A stretch of 34,594 bases of DNA from an uncultured Bacilli bacterium (lineage in GTDB: Bacteria; Bacillota_I; Bacilli_A; RF39; UBA660), in contig CANRCZ010000015.1 of assembly GCA_947629265.1 (NCBI GenBank), positions 1-34,594 on the forward strand. Reading direction: 5' to 3'. The notes beneath the pieces are model-generated. The model was not told where the DNA came from. It did no database searches and saw only the letters and a program-made list of their open reading frames with translations. Numbering within the stretch: the stretch's first letter is position 1; the number at the start of each line of letters is the position of its first letter. Positions 22,643-30,284 of the stretch are shown here, in pieces. A program made the translations under genes and the position numbers.

Positions 22643-23375
22643 AATAATCAAACTATGTCAACTAAGTATCGTCGTTATCTTTCTAGCTGTATGGCAATTT
22701 CTAGCTGATAAAAATATAATCAATACCTTTATTTTTTCTAGTCCTAAAAGTGTTTTAAGTACAATTATCGAATTATATAAAACCAACGATATTTTTAAAC
22801 ATATCTACGTAACAGTATATGAAACATTCATAAGCTTTTCTTTAGCGACCATATTAGGTTGTCTAATCGCTACCATTTTATGGTGGAATCGCTTTATCGA
22901 AAGAGTAGTTGATCCTTATTTAACGATTTTAAATAGCTTACCTAAAGTAGCTCTTGGACCGATCATCATTATATGGTGTGGTGCCAATATAAAATCGATT
23001 ATCATCATGGCTCTACTTATTTCTTTAATTACGACGATTATCAATATCACTCAAAGTTTTAAAGATGTAGATATAAATAAAATTAAATTAATGCAATCAT
23101 TTAAAGCTACTAAATGGCAAATATACACTAAATTAATATTACCAAGTAGTTTTAAAGCTATCATATCGACACTAAAAATTAATACCGCTTTTTCACTAAT
23201 AGGTGTTATTATGGGTGAATTTTTAGTATCCAAAGAGGGTATTGGTTACTTGATCATGTATGGTTCACAAGTGTTTAATTTAAACCTTGTTATCACTGGT
23301 ATCTTTTTACTATGTATCATCTCAGCTATCATGTATTATATTGTTTTCTATATCGAAAAAAGACTAAACAAATAG
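22590..23375 (+). CDS. ABC transporter permease (NitT/TauT family)
   Basis: 261 aa and apparently intact. Six hydrophobic segments are visible, with the BPD_transp_1 coupling motif around 'KIKLMQSFKATKWQIYTKLILPSSF' (EAA-like loop) and 'NTAFSLIGVIMGEFL' characteristic of TauC/SsuC/NrtB permeases. The start is taken as the ATG at 22590 inside the ATPase 3' end, with a possible GGAAGG site; TTG at 22587 is also possible. It is the last gene of the SBP-ATPase-permease operon. With the upstream genes broken by the elements it may be poorly expressed or non-functional. Convergent with hisS across a shared terminator. Confidence 0.85.
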   Translation: MISLEHTKYLKKIKKQNRIIKLCQLSIVVIFLAVWQFLADKNIINTFIFSSPKSVLSTIIELYKTNDIFKHIYVTVYETFISFSLATILGCLIATILWWNRFIERVVDPYLTILNSLPKVALGPIIIIWCGANIKSIIIMALLISLITTIINITQSFKDVDINKIKLMQSFKATKWQIYTKLILPSSFKAIISTLKINTAFSLIGVIMGEFLVSKEGIGYLIMYGSQVFNLNLVITGIFLLCIISAIMYYIVFYIEKRLNK

Positions 23376-23386
23376 TCTTTTTTTAC
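23355..23386. terminator. Bidirectional terminator between the permease gene and hisS
   Basis: AAAAAAGACTA/TAGTCTTTTTT stem with a short loop; it covers the end of the permease gene and the stop region of hisS. Confidence 0.8.
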
Positions 23387-24594
23387 TTAGTAATAATTTC
23401 ATAATTATCTTTTTCTAAAATTTCTTTTTGATGATTAAAGTTCTTATTTTTATATAATATCGTTACAACTTTACCATCTTCTCTTTTATTAGAAGCTTCT
23501 TTTAATACCTCTTCTAATTCTATATCAGATATATCCTTAGATAGTAGATACGCTATTTTTTGATTACTATCTTCGATTTTAAAATTATTATCCTTTAAAA
23601 TATCGATCAATCTTTCAAAACCGATTGAAAAACCACAAGCTGGAACAGGTATATTAGCGTACTTTTCAATCATACTATCATATCTACCTCCACCAGCGAT
23701 ACTAGAGTTATAATCTTTCATTTCAATTTCAAAGATAGTTCCCGTATAATATGACATACCTCTAACTAAAGTAGGTGTAAATTCGATATTAACGTCGATT
23801 ACTTTAGATACCATATCGATTATTTTAATTAAGTTACTAACGACATCATCAGTTAAATAGTCTTTAAATAAATCTTGATAAATATGTAAATCGGCATTAT
23901 TAAATAGTTTTAAATAACTATCTACGATATCGACATTATAACCATTACTTATAAGTTCATCTTTAACGCCATCAAAACCTATTTTATCAGCTTTATCTAG
24001 TGATATAAAGACATTATCACATTCTTCATCTTTAAAACCAGCATATAAAGCCATCGCTTTTAATATTCTTCGATCGTTTATTTTTATTTTAAAGTTATCT
24101 AGTTTTAATTTTTTTAAGACAGTGGATGTGGCTATTAATAGGTTAATTTCAGCCATATTGGTCTTATCACCTAATATATCGATATCACATTGGGTAAACT
24201 GTCTAAATCTTCCCTTTTGTGGCCTATCAGCTCGCCATACGTTACCGATTTGTAAAGATTTAAAAGGTGAATTTAATTCGTTCATGTTATTAGCGTAGTA
24301 TCTAGCGAGTGGAACGGTTAAATCGTATCTTAGACCATAATCACATAGTTCATTTAGATTTAACTCTTCATTTAATTTTTCACCGCGTTTTAATATTTTA
24401 AAAATAAGTTTTTCATTATCGCCACCTTGTTTATTAGTTAAATTTTCAATATGTTCAATACAAGGTGTCTCTATCTTAGTAAAACCAAATGAGTTATAAG
24501 TTTTAGTTATTAAATTTAAAACGTACTCTCTAAAATACATATCATCAGGTAAAAAATCTCTCATTCCTTTAACAGGTGTTTTAATAAATTTCAA
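23383..24594 (-). CDS. hisS: Histidyl-tRNA synthetase
   Basis: 403 aa, slightly short for the family. Class II synthetase core: motif 1 region 'GMRDFLPDD' and 'IETPCIEHIE'; motif 2 'NVWRADRPQKGRFRQFTQCD'; HisA motifs 'LVRGMSYYTGTIFE' and 'AGGGRYD'; motif 3 'PACGFSIGFERLIDIL'; then a short anticodon-binding domain. It charges tRNA-His in the cytoplasm. The start is TTG, 8 nt after GGGAGG. It stands alone here, without the common neighbour aspS. Confidence 0.96.
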   Translation of the reverse strand: MKFIKTPVKGMRDFLPDDMYFREYVLNLITKTYNSFGFTKIETPCIEHIENLTNKQGGDNEKLIFKILKRGEKLNEELNLNELCDYGLRYDLTVPLARYYANNMNELNSPFKSLQIGNVWRADRPQKGRFRQFTQCDIDILGDKTNMAEINLLIATSTVLKKLKLDNFKIKINDRRILKAMALYAGFKDEECDNVFISLDKADKIGFDGVKDELISNGYNVDIVDSYLKLFNNADLHIYQDLFKDYLTDDVVSNLIKIIDMVSKVIDVNIEFTPTLVRGMSYYTGTIFEIEMKDYNSSIAGGGRYDSMIEKYANIPVPACGFSIGFERLIDILKDNNFKIEDSNQKIAYLLSKDISDIELEEVLKEASNKREDGKVVTILYKNKNFNHQKEILEKDNYEIITK

Positions 24595-24649
24595 TTTAAT
24601 TACCTCCCTTTCATTAATTTTATCAAATCAAACTTAATAAAGCAAATGT

Positions 24650-27256
24650 TTATTCATCTTTAAAACATTTTACGATAAGTGGTTTTATTATTTCAATAAT
24701 GATGAAAGAAATAATATTGATAATTATAACATATACAAATTGGTTTAATGTAATCCTTTTTAAACCAAAGATAATACCAATTGGTGTAAAGAAGACTACT
24801 ACTTGAACGATCAATAATGCTAAAATACCTAAATTTAAGTACTTGTTACTGAATAATCCTCTTTTATGGATCTGTTCTTTTAATGAACGACAGTTATAGG
24901 CAAAGATAAATTCGTTGATAACGATACTTAATAACGCTAAGGTCTGAGCTATCGCTTGTCCTGATTTTAAGAAATGATAGTATACGATTATACTTATGAT
25001 CGTTTCTAATATTACGGAAATAATTAAAAAAGCAGTAAAAAAGTTGGTAAATATTTTTCGATTTAAACCACTTGGTTTTCTAGCCATTATATCTTTAGAA
25101 GCTCCCTCAAAAGAAAGCATAATGGATGGTAAAGTATCAGCTACTAAATCGATATATAAAACGTGTAAAGCTGAAATGATTACATTACCTGTTAACATAC
25201 CAAATAAAATAATGATTATTTCCGTAAAATTACTTGATAGGTTGTATAAGATATTAGATATAACATTATCGTATATTCTTCTACCCTCTGATATGGCAAC
25301 GGTTATCGTATTAAAACTATCATCTAATAAAATTATATCGGAAACATCTTTAGTAACGTCCGTACCACTTTTACCCATACCGATACCGACATTCGCTAAT
25401 TTAATAGCTGGTGCATCATTGACGCCATCTCCGGTCATTGCAACTACTTTTCCTTGTGTTTGAAGAGCTTTAACGATTTTTAATTTATGTTCAGGACTTA
25501 CTCTAGCAAAGACCGAATACTTATTTACATATTCGATTAATTCTTCATCGCTTTTACCATCTAGTTCTAAAGCATTTATACATTCGCTATCGTCGTTACA
25601 AATTCCTACCTCTTTAGCAATCGAGGTAGCGGTTCTTAAGTTATCACCAGTTAACATGATAGGTCTAATATTAGCTTTTAAACAGCTGTCGATCGATTTT
25701 TTAATTCCTTGTCTAACAGGATCTTTCATACCGACGATACCAACTAGTATTAAGTCATCTTCTTCTTTGGATAATTCATCTTCTTTTATTGATTTTTTAT
25801 TGATTTCTTTATAGGCTAAGCCTAATACTTTTAAAGCTTGATCAGACATTATTTTTTCTTGTTCTTTATATTCATCTTTTATTTTATCGGTTAATTTAAC
25901 AACTTTATCATCGATTAAAACTTTAGTGCTTCTATCTAAAATAGCTTCTAAACTACCTTTAGTATAGATGATATTTTTATTATCTATTTGATAGATAACA
26001 CTCATCATCTTACGATCGGAATCAAATGGTATTTCTGATACTTTTTGATAATTAAATTCTTTAACACCGTTATTTTTTAAACAATTTTTTAAAGCGACGT
26101 CAGCGGAGTCACCAGTATATACTTTTTTATTGTTTAAAGTAGCGGTATTACATAATCCCATAATCTCGATTAACCGTTTATTATCTTTAATATCTTTTAA
26201 TTCGATCTGTTTATTTAAAGCATATATTTTGGTAACTTCCATCTTATTTTGGGTTAAAGTACCTGTTTTATCAGAACAGATTACATCAGTTGCTCCAAGG
26301 GTTTCAATAGCTACTAAGTTTCTAACGATCGATTTTTTCTTAGCCATCTGATTTACTCCGATAGTAAGGGTGGCTGTAATAGCGATCGGTAAACATTCCG
26401 GAACACTAGCGACGGTCATTGATATACATAACATGATAATACTTAAGGTATCATAATGATTTAATATTCCATATATTAAAGAAAAAGTTACTAAGACACA
26501 TGCTACTATCGTAATAAATTTACTAGTCTTTTTAACCTTTATTTGTAATGGTGTTAAAGCTTCTTCGATTTCCATACTAGATGCTATTTTACCTAATTCA
26601 GTATTCATACCAGTTGCTACGACTATAGCTTCGATTTTACCAGTTACTAAAACAGTACCAGAATATATCATGTTGCTTCTTTCGGAAATAGCGACTTTCT
26701 TTTTAATAACGTCACTACTTTTATCGACGGTAACACTTTCACCAGTTAAAACGGATTCATCGACCTTAGCGAAATGACTTTCAACAATTCTAGCATCGGC
26801 TGGTATTTTATCACCACTATCTAAACATATATAATCACCGACGACTAAGTTTCTAGCATCGACCGTTTGATATTCGTTGTTTCTTTTTACAATAACGTAA
26901 TCAGAAGAGTATTTTTTTAATTTTGATACAGCATCTTCTGCTTTAGATTCTTGTAAAAAACCCATAAAACAGTTTATTAAACCGGTACTTAAAATAACGA
27001 TAGGTTCTAAGTAATCACTTTTATTGATGATAGCATATACTAGTGATAATAAACCAACTACTAATAGTAAGATAATCATTATATCTTTAAATTGTTTAAT
27101 AAATAGTCCTAATTTAGTTGTTTTATGTTTTTCTTTTAAAACGTTTTGACCATTTTTAATTAAACTTTCTTTAACTATCTTACTATCTAAACCATTTTTT
27201 GATGTTTTATATTCATCAAATATTTCACTTATTTCTTTTTGATAAACCTCTTTCAT
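24650..27256 (-). CDS. Cation-transporting P-type ATPase (calcium-type, P2)
   Basis: 868 aa from the ATG at 27256, which has an AGGAGG site; the ORF track's 27307 start runs into the dacA end. It has the usual order: N-terminal cation ATPase domain, actuator 'TGES', M4, phosphorylation site 'DKTGTLT', KGSLEAIL nucleotide site, 'MLTGDN', 'TGDGVNDAPA', and C-terminal membrane helices. P2-type sequence resembles bacterial Ca2+ pumps. In M4 the motif is PECLP, where PEGLP or PEALP is more usual, so the ion specificity should be treated with care. The gene follows dacA by 13 bp in the same operon. Confidence 0.93.
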   Translation of the reverse strand: MKEVYQKEISEIFDEYKTSKNGLDSKIVKESLIKNGQNVLKEKHKTTKLGLFIKQFKDIMIILLLVVGLLSLVYAIINKSDYLEPIVILSTGLINCFMGFLQESKAEDAVSKLKKYSSDYVIVKRNNEYQTVDARNLVVGDYICLDSGDKIPADARIVESHFAKVDESVLTGESVTVDKSSDVIKKKVAISERSNMIYSGTVLVTGKIEAIVVATGMNTELGKIASSMEIEEALTPLQIKVKKTSKFITIVACVLVTFSLIYGILNHYDTLSIIMLCISMTVASVPECLPIAITATLTIGVNQMAKKKSIVRNLVAIETLGATDVICSDKTGTLTQNKMEVTKIYALNKQIELKDIKDNKRLIEIMGLCNTATLNNKKVYTGDSADVALKNCLKNNGVKEFNYQKVSEIPFDSDRKMMSVIYQIDNKNIIYTKGSLEAILDRSTKVLIDDKVVKLTDKIKDEYKEQEKIMSDQALKVLGLAYKEINKKSIKEDELSKEEDDLILVGIVGMKDPVRQGIKKSIDSCLKANIRPIMLTGDNLRTATSIAKEVGICNDDSECINALELDGKSDEELIEYVNKYSVFARVSPEHKLKIVKALQTQGKVVAMTGDGVNDAPAIKLANVGIGMGKSGTDVTKDVSDIILLDDSFNTITVAISEGRRIYDNVISNILYNLSSNFTEIIIILFGMLTGNVIISALHVLYIDLVADTLPSIMLSFEGASKDIMARKPSGLNRKIFTNFFTAFLIISVILETIISIIVYYHFLKSGQAIAQTLALLSIVINEFIFAYNCRSLKEQIHKRGLFSNKYLNLGILALLIVQVVVFFTPIGIIFGLKRITLNQFVYVIIINIISFIIIEIIKPLIVKCFKDE

Positions 27257-27269
27257 TTTTCCTCCTAAA

Positions 27270-28478
27270 TTAGCGATGTCTTTTCTTAATAATCTTTTTA
27301 AAACCATCGATAATAATCAACAATAATAACGTAACTGCTAATAAATAACCGATAGCCATGATTATTTTATCTAAGACATTAGACTTTATTTCTTCATCTA
27401 AATATAGATCGTATTTATCTAGTATTTCATCATCATAAACGATATTTATAGTACCTATTTTATCACCAACTTTATTTTTAGGTGATAGGATATCTATACC
27501 ATCATATTTGTATTTAAGTAATGATGGATCAAATTTTTTAGCGATATATTTATCGATATTTTTATCGGATTTAAAGGTAATACTTTCAGTATAGCTGTTT
27601 TTAACCTTTAAAGTTATTAATTCTTGATTTTTGGATAAAATAGTTTGATAACCATAGTTAGAATTATAATAATTATAGATGGTAATAGCGTCTAAAATTT
27701 GATGGGGTGTATTATCTTTAGTATTAGCGCCACAAGTTACTAATAGGTAATCAACCTTAGATAATGTTGCGATACTAGCCATACAAAGCCCTGCTTCATC
27801 AGTAAAACCTGTTTTACCACCTTTGATCATCTTAGTACTGATACCATATCTTGTACCATTTTTTAAGATCGTACTTTTAAAATTTAATAATCCATCACTA
27901 GTTTTATATGTCATCGTCGTAAAAATTTTTTTAAATTTTTCATTTTTTAAAGCATATTTAAGTAATTTAGCCACATCATCGACGCTTGAATAATGGCCTT
28001 TAGCATCTAATCCGGTCGTATTAATATAGTGCGTCTGTTTTAAACCTAATTCTTTAGCTTTATCGTTCATCATAGCGACATATTTATCGATACTACCTGC
28101 TATATTGATCGCTAAAGCATTAGTAGCATCAGCTCCCGATGGTAAGATAGCCCCATATAATAAATCTAGGTAAGTAACTGTTTCACCTATTCTAAATCCC
28201 GCTTTGGATAATTCTTCAGTACCATCAAAAACATTGGACGTTATCACTACCTTTTTATTTAAATCATCGATATTTTCAATAGCAACTAAGGTTGTCATAA
28301 TCTTAGTTAAACTAGCGATTGAAATCTGTTTATCTTTTTCTAGTTCATAGATGATATTATCATCGTTTAAGTTATATAAAACAGCGTATTTAGAATCTAT
28401 GACAAACTCTTTTGCATAGACATTCACTGTCAAAAAAAACAAACTTAATACAATAAGTATTTTTTTTAATCCTTTCAT
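27270..28478 (-). CDS. dacA: D-alanyl-D-alanine carboxypeptidase (PBP5-type)
   Basis: 402 aa from the ATG at 28478 (ribosome binding site GGTGGTGAT). Signal peptide about 1-22. Peptidase S11 motifs: 'ASLTKIMT' (catalytic Ser and Lys) and 'KGGKTGFTDEAG' (KTG). The position of the SxN motif reads 'PSGADATNAL', with Ala where Asn is common. A C-terminal beta domain is followed by a membrane helix ('AIGYLLAVTLLLLIII') and a basic tail, so the enzyme is held at the outer face of the membrane. It trims the terminal D-Ala of peptidoglycan pentapeptides. Located between the 188-aa membrane protein gene and the P-type ATPase gene. Confidence 0.93.
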   Translation of the reverse strand: MKGLKKILIVLSLFFLTVNVYAKEFVIDSKYAVLYNLNDDNIIYELEKDKQISIASLTKIMTTLVAIENIDDLNKKVVITSNVFDGTEELSKAGFRIGETVTYLDLLYGAILPSGADATNALAINIAGSIDKYVAMMNDKAKELGLKQTHYINTTGLDAKGHYSSVDDVAKLLKYALKNEKFKKIFTTMTYKTSDGLLNFKSTILKNGTRYGISTKMIKGGKTGFTDEAGLCMASIATLSKVDYLLVTCGANTKDNTPHQILDAITIYNYYNSNYGYQTILSKNQELITLKVKNSYTESITFKSDKNIDKYIAKKFDPSLLKYKYDGIDILSPKNKVGDKIGTINIVYDDEILDKYDLYLDEEIKSNVLDKIIMAIGYLLAVTLLLLIIIDGFKKIIKKRHR

Positions 28479-28501
28479 ATAATCACCACCATTAAAAAAC
28501 A

Positions 28502-29068
28502 CTATATTTGTACTAATTTTAATATATCAACACGTTTAAAAATACAAATTATAATGCCTATCATAATAAATATTATTGCTAATTTAATCATTTTAAAATC
28601 TAATTTTTGATGCTTAACAACTGCCATTTCTAAGGAAGATGCTAATGAATAAAAGATTAAATCCATACCACATAATGGTAAGAAATATACTATGGTTAAT
28701 AAAATATCGTTTTTAGTATAAATTAAGTAAGATGATATTATAATTAAAACGACATTTAAAATAGATAGTATTTTTGATAATATGATAATTATTTTGGTAT
28801 CTTTTCTTATCTTTTTTAATTTTGGTTTTACTTTATAGTTAACTTGTAAAATACTAAATAATACGATATTAAATAACATATATACTATTATTAAGTATAT
28901 ATTTATAATTAATTTAGTACTAGATAAATTATTTTTTAAACTATTGATAAGAAAATACCAAATACCAATTATTATTAAAATCATAACAAATTTTATAATA
29001 CTGATTATATCAGTTTTAATTTTGTTTACTTTATAATTATCTTTTTCTAAATCTTCATATTTTTTCAT
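28502..29068 (-). CDS. Uncharacterised membrane protein
   Basis: 188 aa with about five hydrophobic helices ('IIKFVMILIIIGIWYFLI', 'IINIYLIIVYMLFNIVLF', 'ILSILNVVLIIISSYLIY', 'ILLTIVYFLPLCGMDLIFY', 'LAIIFIMIGIIICIF') and short charged loops. No family motif is recognised. The stop lies about 23 bp before the dacA start, so it is probably co-transcribed with dacA and the P-type ATPase. Confidence 0.75.
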   Translation of the reverse strand: MKKYEDLEKDNYKVNKIKTDIISIIKFVMILIIIGIWYFLINSLKNNLSSTKLIINIYLIIVYMLFNIVLFSILQVNYKVKPKLKKIRKDTKIIIILSKILSILNVVLIIISSYLIYTKNDILLTIVYFLPLCGMDLIFYSLASSLEMAVVKHQKLDFKMIKLAIIFIMIGIIICIFKRVDILKLVQI

Positions 29069-29160
29069 TTTTATTTTCCTTATTTTAAAATGAGGTTATT
29101 TTCTTATCTTCACCTTTTATATTATAACATAGGTATAGTAATTATTGAACAAGTTTTAAC

Positions 29161-29186
29161 TAAAAAACTGTCCAGTAGACAGTTAT
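29161..29186 (-). terminator. Terminator of the smc-unknown-ogt operon
   Basis: ACTGTC/GACAGT stem, 5-nt loop, followed on the minus strand by TTTTTTA, just after the ogt stop codon. Confidence 0.75.
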
Positions 29187-29662
29187 GATATTTTATCTTT
29201 ATCTAATTTTTCTAAAATTAATAGGTATTTTTTAAGTTCGATACCACCTCGGTAACCACCAAATTTATCGTCTTTACCGATTACTCTATGACAAGGTACG
29301 AATATAGGAATAGGGTTTTTATGATTAGCGTTACCAACCGCTCTATATGCTTTATCTTTTTTGATATTACTAGCGATCTCTTGGTAGGTTGTAACTTGTC
29401 CATATGGAACTTTTAATAGTTCATTATAAACTTGTTGTTCAAATATCGTTCCAGATAGTTTAAGTGGTAAATCAAATTCTTCTCGTTCTTTATTTAAGTA
29501 TTCTATTAATTCTAAATGAGCTTTTTTAATTAAATCGGTTTCGTTAAAGATAAATTGATCGACTATTTTATCTTTTTCAAAGTAAAGATTAGTAATCATA
29601 TTATCTTCTTCGGCTATGCCGATTTTACCTAATACTGTATCGTAGTAGTACAAATTTTTCAA
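29183..29662 (-). CDS. ogt: Methylated-DNA--protein-cysteine methyltransferase
   Basis: 159 aa. The active-site motif 'VPCHRVI' with the acceptor Cys is present, with 'VPYGQVTTYQEIA' and 'AYRAVGNANHKNP' before it (helix-turn-helix DNA-binding part) and 'GGYRGGIELKKYLL' after it, as in Ogt/MGMT proteins. It removes alkyl groups from O6-alkylguanine in a suicide reaction. The start is TTG, overlapping the TGA of the upstream gene, so translation is probably coupled. Confidence 0.95.
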   Translation of the reverse strand: MKNLYYYDTVLGKIGIAEEDNMITNLYFEKDKIVDQFIFNETDLIKKAHLELIEYLNKEREEFDLPLKLSGTIFEQQVYNELLKVPYGQVTTYQEIASNIKKDKAYRAVGNANHKNPIPIFVPCHRVIGKDDKFGGYRGGIELKKYLLILEKLDKDKIS

Positions 29663-30264
29663 TTTAATATCATCCTTTTACTTTTAACGGTATCTAAAGT
29701 GTAAAAATCTAACAAAATCTGTTGTCTATTTTCAAATACTCCACTACAATCTTCTATTGCCATCCATTTAGAAGATACATACTCGTTATTTAAGAAGAAA
29801 AGTCCTCTTACTGATTCAGTTTCTTCTAAATCACCAGATAATGCTTGAGCGATTTCATAACAGTTTTCATCGTAGTACATTAAGACATTGTAATTATAGA
29901 CATATAGCATCAATTGTTTTTTAAATGTTAGTAGATCTTGAATATCAGATGGTTCACCAGTAAATTCTTTGATATAACCGGTAAAGTTTAAATCCATTTC
30001 ACTTTCTGTTTCAACTGGTATTCTAGCGACATTTTTACCTACGTACTCAGCGTTTTCTAAGAAACTACTTATTGACATAAAATATTCGTCTAATATTTCA
30101 TATGTAATATTATCTAATATTACACCCTCATTTGGTCCATCGATGATAGTTAAATATAAACCACCATTTTCTTTAATATTTAATTGATATATTGACTTAA
30201 ATATATCACCAAATTCATCTTCTTCTTTTAAAATGTAAAGTCCTAAAACTAAATTCAAATCCAT
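29659..30264 (-). CDS. Uncharacterised 201-aa protein between smc and ogt
   Basis: Not recognised. Acidic and soluble, with alternating strands and helices: 'GLYILKEEDEFGDIFKS', 'ENGGLYLTIIDGPNEGV', 'ARIPVETESEMDLNFTGYI', 'DNRQQILLDFYTL'-like end. No signal peptide or membrane helix. The ATG at 30264 sits 8 nt after GGAGG (the ORF track's TTG at 30270 lies too close). It shares a tight operon with smc and ogt. Confidence 0.8.
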   Translation of the reverse strand: MDLNLVLGLYILKEEDEFGDIFKSIYQLNIKENGGLYLTIIDGPNEGVILDNITYEILDEYFMSISSFLENAEYVGKNVARIPVETESEMDLNFTGYIKEFTGEPSDIQDLLTFKKQLMLYVYNYNVLMYYDENCYEIAQALSGDLEETESVRGLFFLNNEYVSSKWMAIEDCSGVFENRQQILLDFYTLDTVKSKRMILN

Positions 30265-30284
30265 AACCAAAACCTCCTAATTTG

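Noticed and set aside
1-23375. Prophage or conjugative element
   Set aside because: No capsid, terminase, portal, relaxase, type IV secretion or replication genes are visible; only recombinases and cargo.
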